Shown here: one piece after another, positions 30,450-32,481 of the stretch | How positions within the stretch are numbered: the first letter of the stretch is position 1 | How the letters are laid out: every line of letters begins with the position of its first letter | Assembly: GCA_009995385.1 (NCBI GenBank) | Contig: JAACPT010000011.1 | Coordinates: 1 to 32,481 of the forward strand | Direction of reading: 5' to 3' | Length of the DNA stretch: 32,481 nucleotides | Source: Candidatus Parcubacteria bacterium | GTDB lineage: Bacteria > Patescibacteriota > Minisyncoccia > Phycocordibacterales > UBA918 | Position numbers and translations under genes: made by a program | The notes under the pieces: model-generated | What the model was told of the DNA's origin: nothing | What the model saw: the letters and a program-made list of their open reading frames with translations, nothing else | The model's database searches: none

Positions 30450-30821
30450 TTACACCAAATTAATGGTATCTCCTTTTTTAAGATACACGTAAGCTTTCTT
30501 CATACCGGCTACGTGCTTGGTGCGACTGCGACTGCCCATTAGGCGCTCCGCAGGTTTTTTGTTGACGATGTTCACCTTCACCGGCGTCACGTTGTAGAGT
30601 GCCTTCACTGCATCACGAACCTGGAATTTATTTGCATCACGTTTCACCGTAAAGGTGTACACGTTCTGCTCTCCTTGCCGCACTGATTTCTCAGTGATGC
30701 GTGGTCCAATGATGACAGCGTCGAGATTTCTATCAGTACTTTGCGCTTTTGACGCGACTACTTTCTTATTCTCGACAACACCCTCTTCCTTGGTTTCTTT
30801 CTTCTTTCCAAAGAGAGCCAT
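30450..30821 (-). CDS. rplW: Ribosomal protein L23 with N-terminal extension (uL23)
   Basis: This 123-residue protein sits at the tunnel exit, where chaperones and the signal recognition particle dock. The core is clear (IIGPRITEKSVRQGEQNVYT, then KFQVRDAVKALYNVTPVKVN). About 35 basic residues precede it (MALFGKKKETKEEGVVENKK), beyond the usual ~95-residue length. ATG 30821 is one base after the rplD stop, so the longer open frame upstream is not used. Confidence 0.96.
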   Translation of the reverse strand: MALFGKKKETKEEGVVENKKVVASKAQSTDRNLDAVIIGPRITEKSVRQGEQNVYTFTVKRDANKFQVRDAVKALYNVTPVKVNIVNKKPAERLMGSRSRTKHVAGMKKAYVYLKKGDTINLV

Positions 30822-30822
30822 A

Positions 30823-31506
30823 TTAGTTTGACTTAGGAGCAGCTGGCACGATACGCTTTTCCAAGATCTCAATTGAGCTTGGAGCATCGGCAACTACTAC
30901 ATACTTATAAGTGAGGAGGTCAACAGGGTTGACGTCCTTTGCTTGCATCACTTCAATGTTACCAAAGTTACGGAAGCTTTTTTCGATGAGCAAATCACGT
31001 CCAGCGAGAACAACCACTGCGGCATTCTTGCGCTTGGTAGCGAGCATTTCTAGCCCAGTTACTTTCGCGAGTGCAGAAACAATAAATTTAGCATCTTTTG
31101 TCTTTGGTTCAGTGAATTTTACGCTATCCACGAACAAGACTTCTTGGTCAGCAAATTTCTTTGAAAGTACGAGTGCGAGTGCTTTTGCGCGTACTTTCTT
31201 GTTGATCTTTACTGAGTAGTCTTTTTCGCTCGTTGGACCATGTGATACTCCACCACCCACCCAAATCGGTGAACGACGTGAACCATGTCGCGCGCGACCA
31301 GTTCCTTTTTGCTTCCATGGTTTTTTACCACCTCCGCGAACATCTCCTCGTCCTTTAGTATGAGCTGAACTCGAACGAGCGTTTGCCTGCATACCGATGA
31401 CCACTTCGTGAACAAGATCTGGGTTCCAAGCAACACCAAACACTGCTTCTGGAAGTGTTACCTTGCCAGTCTCTTTTCCCTCTTGTGAGAATACTTTTGC
31501 ATCCAT
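30823..31506 (-). CDS. rplD: Ribosomal protein L4 (uL4)
   Basis: This 227-residue protein has a loop lining the exit tunnel; the loop motif [20 protein letters not shown] is intact. The start [20 protein letters not shown] and the C-terminal Rossmann-like part ([17 protein letters not shown]) fit the family. In E. coli L4 represses the S10 operon by binding the leader, so the hairpin at 32185-32242 is a natural candidate target. Confidence 0.98.
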   Translation of the reverse strand: MDAKVFSQEGKETGKVTLPEAVFGVAWNPDLVHEVVIGMQANARSSSAHTKGRGDVRGGGKKPWKQKGTGRARHGSRRSPIWVGGGVSHGPTSEKDYSVKINKKVRAKALALVLSKKFADQEVLFVDSVKFTEPKTKDAKFIVSALAKVTGLEMLATKRKNAAVVVLAGRDLLIEKSFRNFGNIEVMQAKDVNPVDLLTYKYVVVADAPSSIEILEKRIVPAAPKSN

Positions 31507-31520
31507 ATGTTTTTTGTTAC

Positions 31521-32141
31521 TTAGGCGCCGTAGACCTCTACTAATGTTCCTTTTCGACCTGGAACAGCTCCTGATACGACAAGCGTATTTTCGGCTGCAT
31601 TTACTTGAAGTACTTTGAGTCCTTTGACTGTAACTCGATCGCTACCCATGCGACCAGCCATACGTGTGCCTTTGATGACACGCATAAAGCCAGTAGCACT
31701 AATAGAACCTGGTTCACGTTCAGAGTGCTTCTGACCGTGTGTGCGCTGACCGCCGCGGAACCCGTGACGCTTCACCACACCTTGGAATCCTTTTCCTTTT
31801 GAGATAGCAGAAACCGTGATGTCATCACCCGGTACAAAAATAGAAACATCTACTTTCGACCCTTTCTCGAGACCATCAATTAGCGCTTCTTCTCCCGCCC
31901 GTGGACGAAACTCTCGGGAAAGTGCCAAAGCACTACCGAAATGTCCTTTCTGGGCTTTACTAACCCGGTGCTCTTTTTGCGCACCAGAAGCAAGCTGTAC
32001 AGCTGCGTACCCGTCCTTTTCAGTAGATTTCACCTGTGCCACGATAGCTGGTGAAACAGTGAGTACTGTGGCCGCTCGGCAGACTCCTTCGGAGTCGAAG
32101 ACTTGTGTCATACCGGTCTTTGCTCCAACAATGAATTTCAT
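31521..32141 (-). CDS. rplC: Ribosomal protein L3 (uL3)
   Basis: This 206-residue protein begins MKFIVGAKTGMTQVFDSEG. It holds the loop near the peptidyl transferase centre (GKGFQGVVKRHGFRGGQRTHG, with ATGFMRVIKGTRMAGRMG), which is well conserved. ATG 32141 is the family start. It is first in its unit, whereas rpsJ (S10) usually precedes it; rpsJ is not seen in the remaining 340 bases. A promoter and structured leader lie upstream. Confidence 0.98.
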   Translation of the reverse strand: MKFIVGAKTGMTQVFDSEGVCRAATVLTVSPAIVAQVKSTEKDGYAAVQLASGAQKEHRVSKAQKGHFGSALALSREFRPRAGEEALIDGLEKGSKVDVSIFVPGDDITVSAISKGKGFQGVVKRHGFRGGQRTHGQKHSEREPGSISATGFMRVIKGTRMAGRMGSDRVTVKGLKVLQVNAAENTLVVSGAVPGRKGTLVEVYGA

Positions 32142-32184
32142 TATTGTATGGACTAACCTAATAAATTGCTTTAGACCCATACAA

Positions 32185-32242
32185 CAAACCGCGCAGATTT
32201 TTTGGCGCGAGCACAGCTCGCAACGAAAATCCGCGCGGTTTG
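32185..32242 (-). promoter_or_regulatory. Long leader hairpin upstream of rplC
   Basis: Three stacked helices: CAAACCGCGC (32185-32194) with GCGCGGTTTG (32233-32242), GATTTT (32196-32201) with AAAATC (32226-32231), and GCGAGC (32207-32212) with GCTCGC (32216-32221) closed by ACA. Small internal loops separate them. It lies 43 bases before the rplC start and is shaped like a ribosomal-protein autoregulation site. Confidence 0.65.
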
Positions 32243-32291
32243 TGCCCATTGGTCCGGGATTTCCCGTACATAGGTCTTTAAAGCTGGGGTG

Positions 32292-32319
32292 AGTATACCG
32301 TTTTATGAGAGAAAAGCAA
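32292..32319 (-). promoter_or_regulatory. Promoter of the rplC-rplB unit
   Basis: On minus, TTGCTT (32319-32314) and TATACT (32297-32292) are spaced 16 bases apart. The start would be near 32285, giving a leader of about 145 bases. Confidence 0.65.
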
Positions 32320-32362
32320 TAGTAGCAAACACTTTTCTGCTACCGTAGTCGTTAGTGATACC

Positions 32363-32481
32363 TTAGTGAATTATTGTTCCGGTCTCTTTTATTTCGCTCC
32401 GCAAGGTGTCAATCACCTCAGCAACACAACTATCAGAGAAAACTTGTTTGTCGTTGATATAACAACCAGCCACTAGTACCC
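32363..32481 (-). CDS. Unknown protein, C-terminal end only
   Basis: An open minus-strand frame enters from the window edge and ends at TAA 32365-32363. The visible residues include GCYINDKQVFSDSCVAEVID and LRSEIKETGTIIH. I do not recognise the family. It does not match S10, so rpsJ is not the direct upstream neighbour. It could also be a chance frame, given its length of 39 codons. Confidence 0.45.
   Translation of the reverse strand, partial: VLVAGCYINDKQVFSDSCVAEVIDTLRSEIKETGTIIH

Noticed and set aside
29600-31500. Long plus-strand open frames opposite rplB, rplD and rplC
   Set aside because: They are antisense shadows of highly conserved ribosomal genes.
32142-32249. N-terminal extension of L3 upstream of 32141
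   Set aside because: It translates the leader hairpin; the family N terminus begins exactly at ATG 32141.
1-32481. CRISPR array, insertion sequence or tandem repeat
   Set aside because: I saw no regularly spaced repeats, no transposase and no terminal inverted repeats with target duplication on reading through the window.

Overview
The window looks like chromosome from a Patescibacteria / Candidate Phyla Radiation bacterium, probably of the Parcubacteria kind. This is inferred, and no search was run. The evidence is as follows. The ribosomal-protein operon lacks L30 between S5 and L15. S3, S5, L23, S19 and IF3 are divergent or carry extensions. Shine-Dalgarno sequences are rare, and many genes have a -10 box ending 6-9 bases before the start codon. 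The CMP kinase is of archaeal type, and the phosphoketolase-acetate kinase pair suits a minimal fermentative metabolism. TGA is a normal stop (for example after the genes ending at 1159 and 13808), which argues against the TGA=Gly code of Gracilibacteria/SR1.

Region 1 (1-3021) begins with the 3' end of tmRNA and an antisense remnant of a site-specific recombinase. A LuxI-family (acyl-homoserine-lactone-synthase-like) gene follows, with its own consensus promoter, hairpin leader and strong ribosome binding site. Next come a stand-alone CheY-like receiver and a convergent membrane PAS histidine kinase. Region 2 (3074-10751) is accessory. It holds phosphoketolase plus a divergent acetate kinase, a SET-domain methyltransferase, a single-pass membrane protein, a DUF1295-type membrane enzyme, an SGNH hydrolase, a frameshifted small gene, a small secreted protein and a split YeeE/YedE sulfur transporter. 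Region 3 (10823-17915) is housekeeping: infC, rpmI-rplT, a beta-CASP metallo-hydrolase with a small membrane protein, ndk, the gmk-adk-map operon and a convergent cmk.

Region 4 (17930-32141, minus strand) is the S10/spc ribosomal-protein cluster, cut into pieces. rplC-rplD-rplW-rplB ends in a strong terminator. A block of about 3.7 kb then intrudes, with a DUF2103-like gene, a large secreted protein and a membrane-anchored protein. rpsS to rplE follows from its own promoter and a long structured leader, and ends at a 21-bp-stem terminator. rpsZ to secY then follows, with structured spacers before rplR's neighbours. The last bases hold the 3' end of an unknown minus-strand gene upstream of the rplC promoter.

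The genes suggest how the cell works. Phosphoketolase makes acetyl phosphate and acetate kinase would turn it into ATP, though this acetate kinase lacks some family motifs. Four nucleotide kinases (Gmk, Adk, Cmk, Ndk) allow nucleotide interconversion in a cell that probably scavenges precursors. Secreted and membrane proteins point to surface contact. The most notable points are the LuxI-like synthase beside two-component parts, the interrupted and re-promoted ribosomal operon with attenuator-like leaders, and the pervasive leaderless promoter layout.
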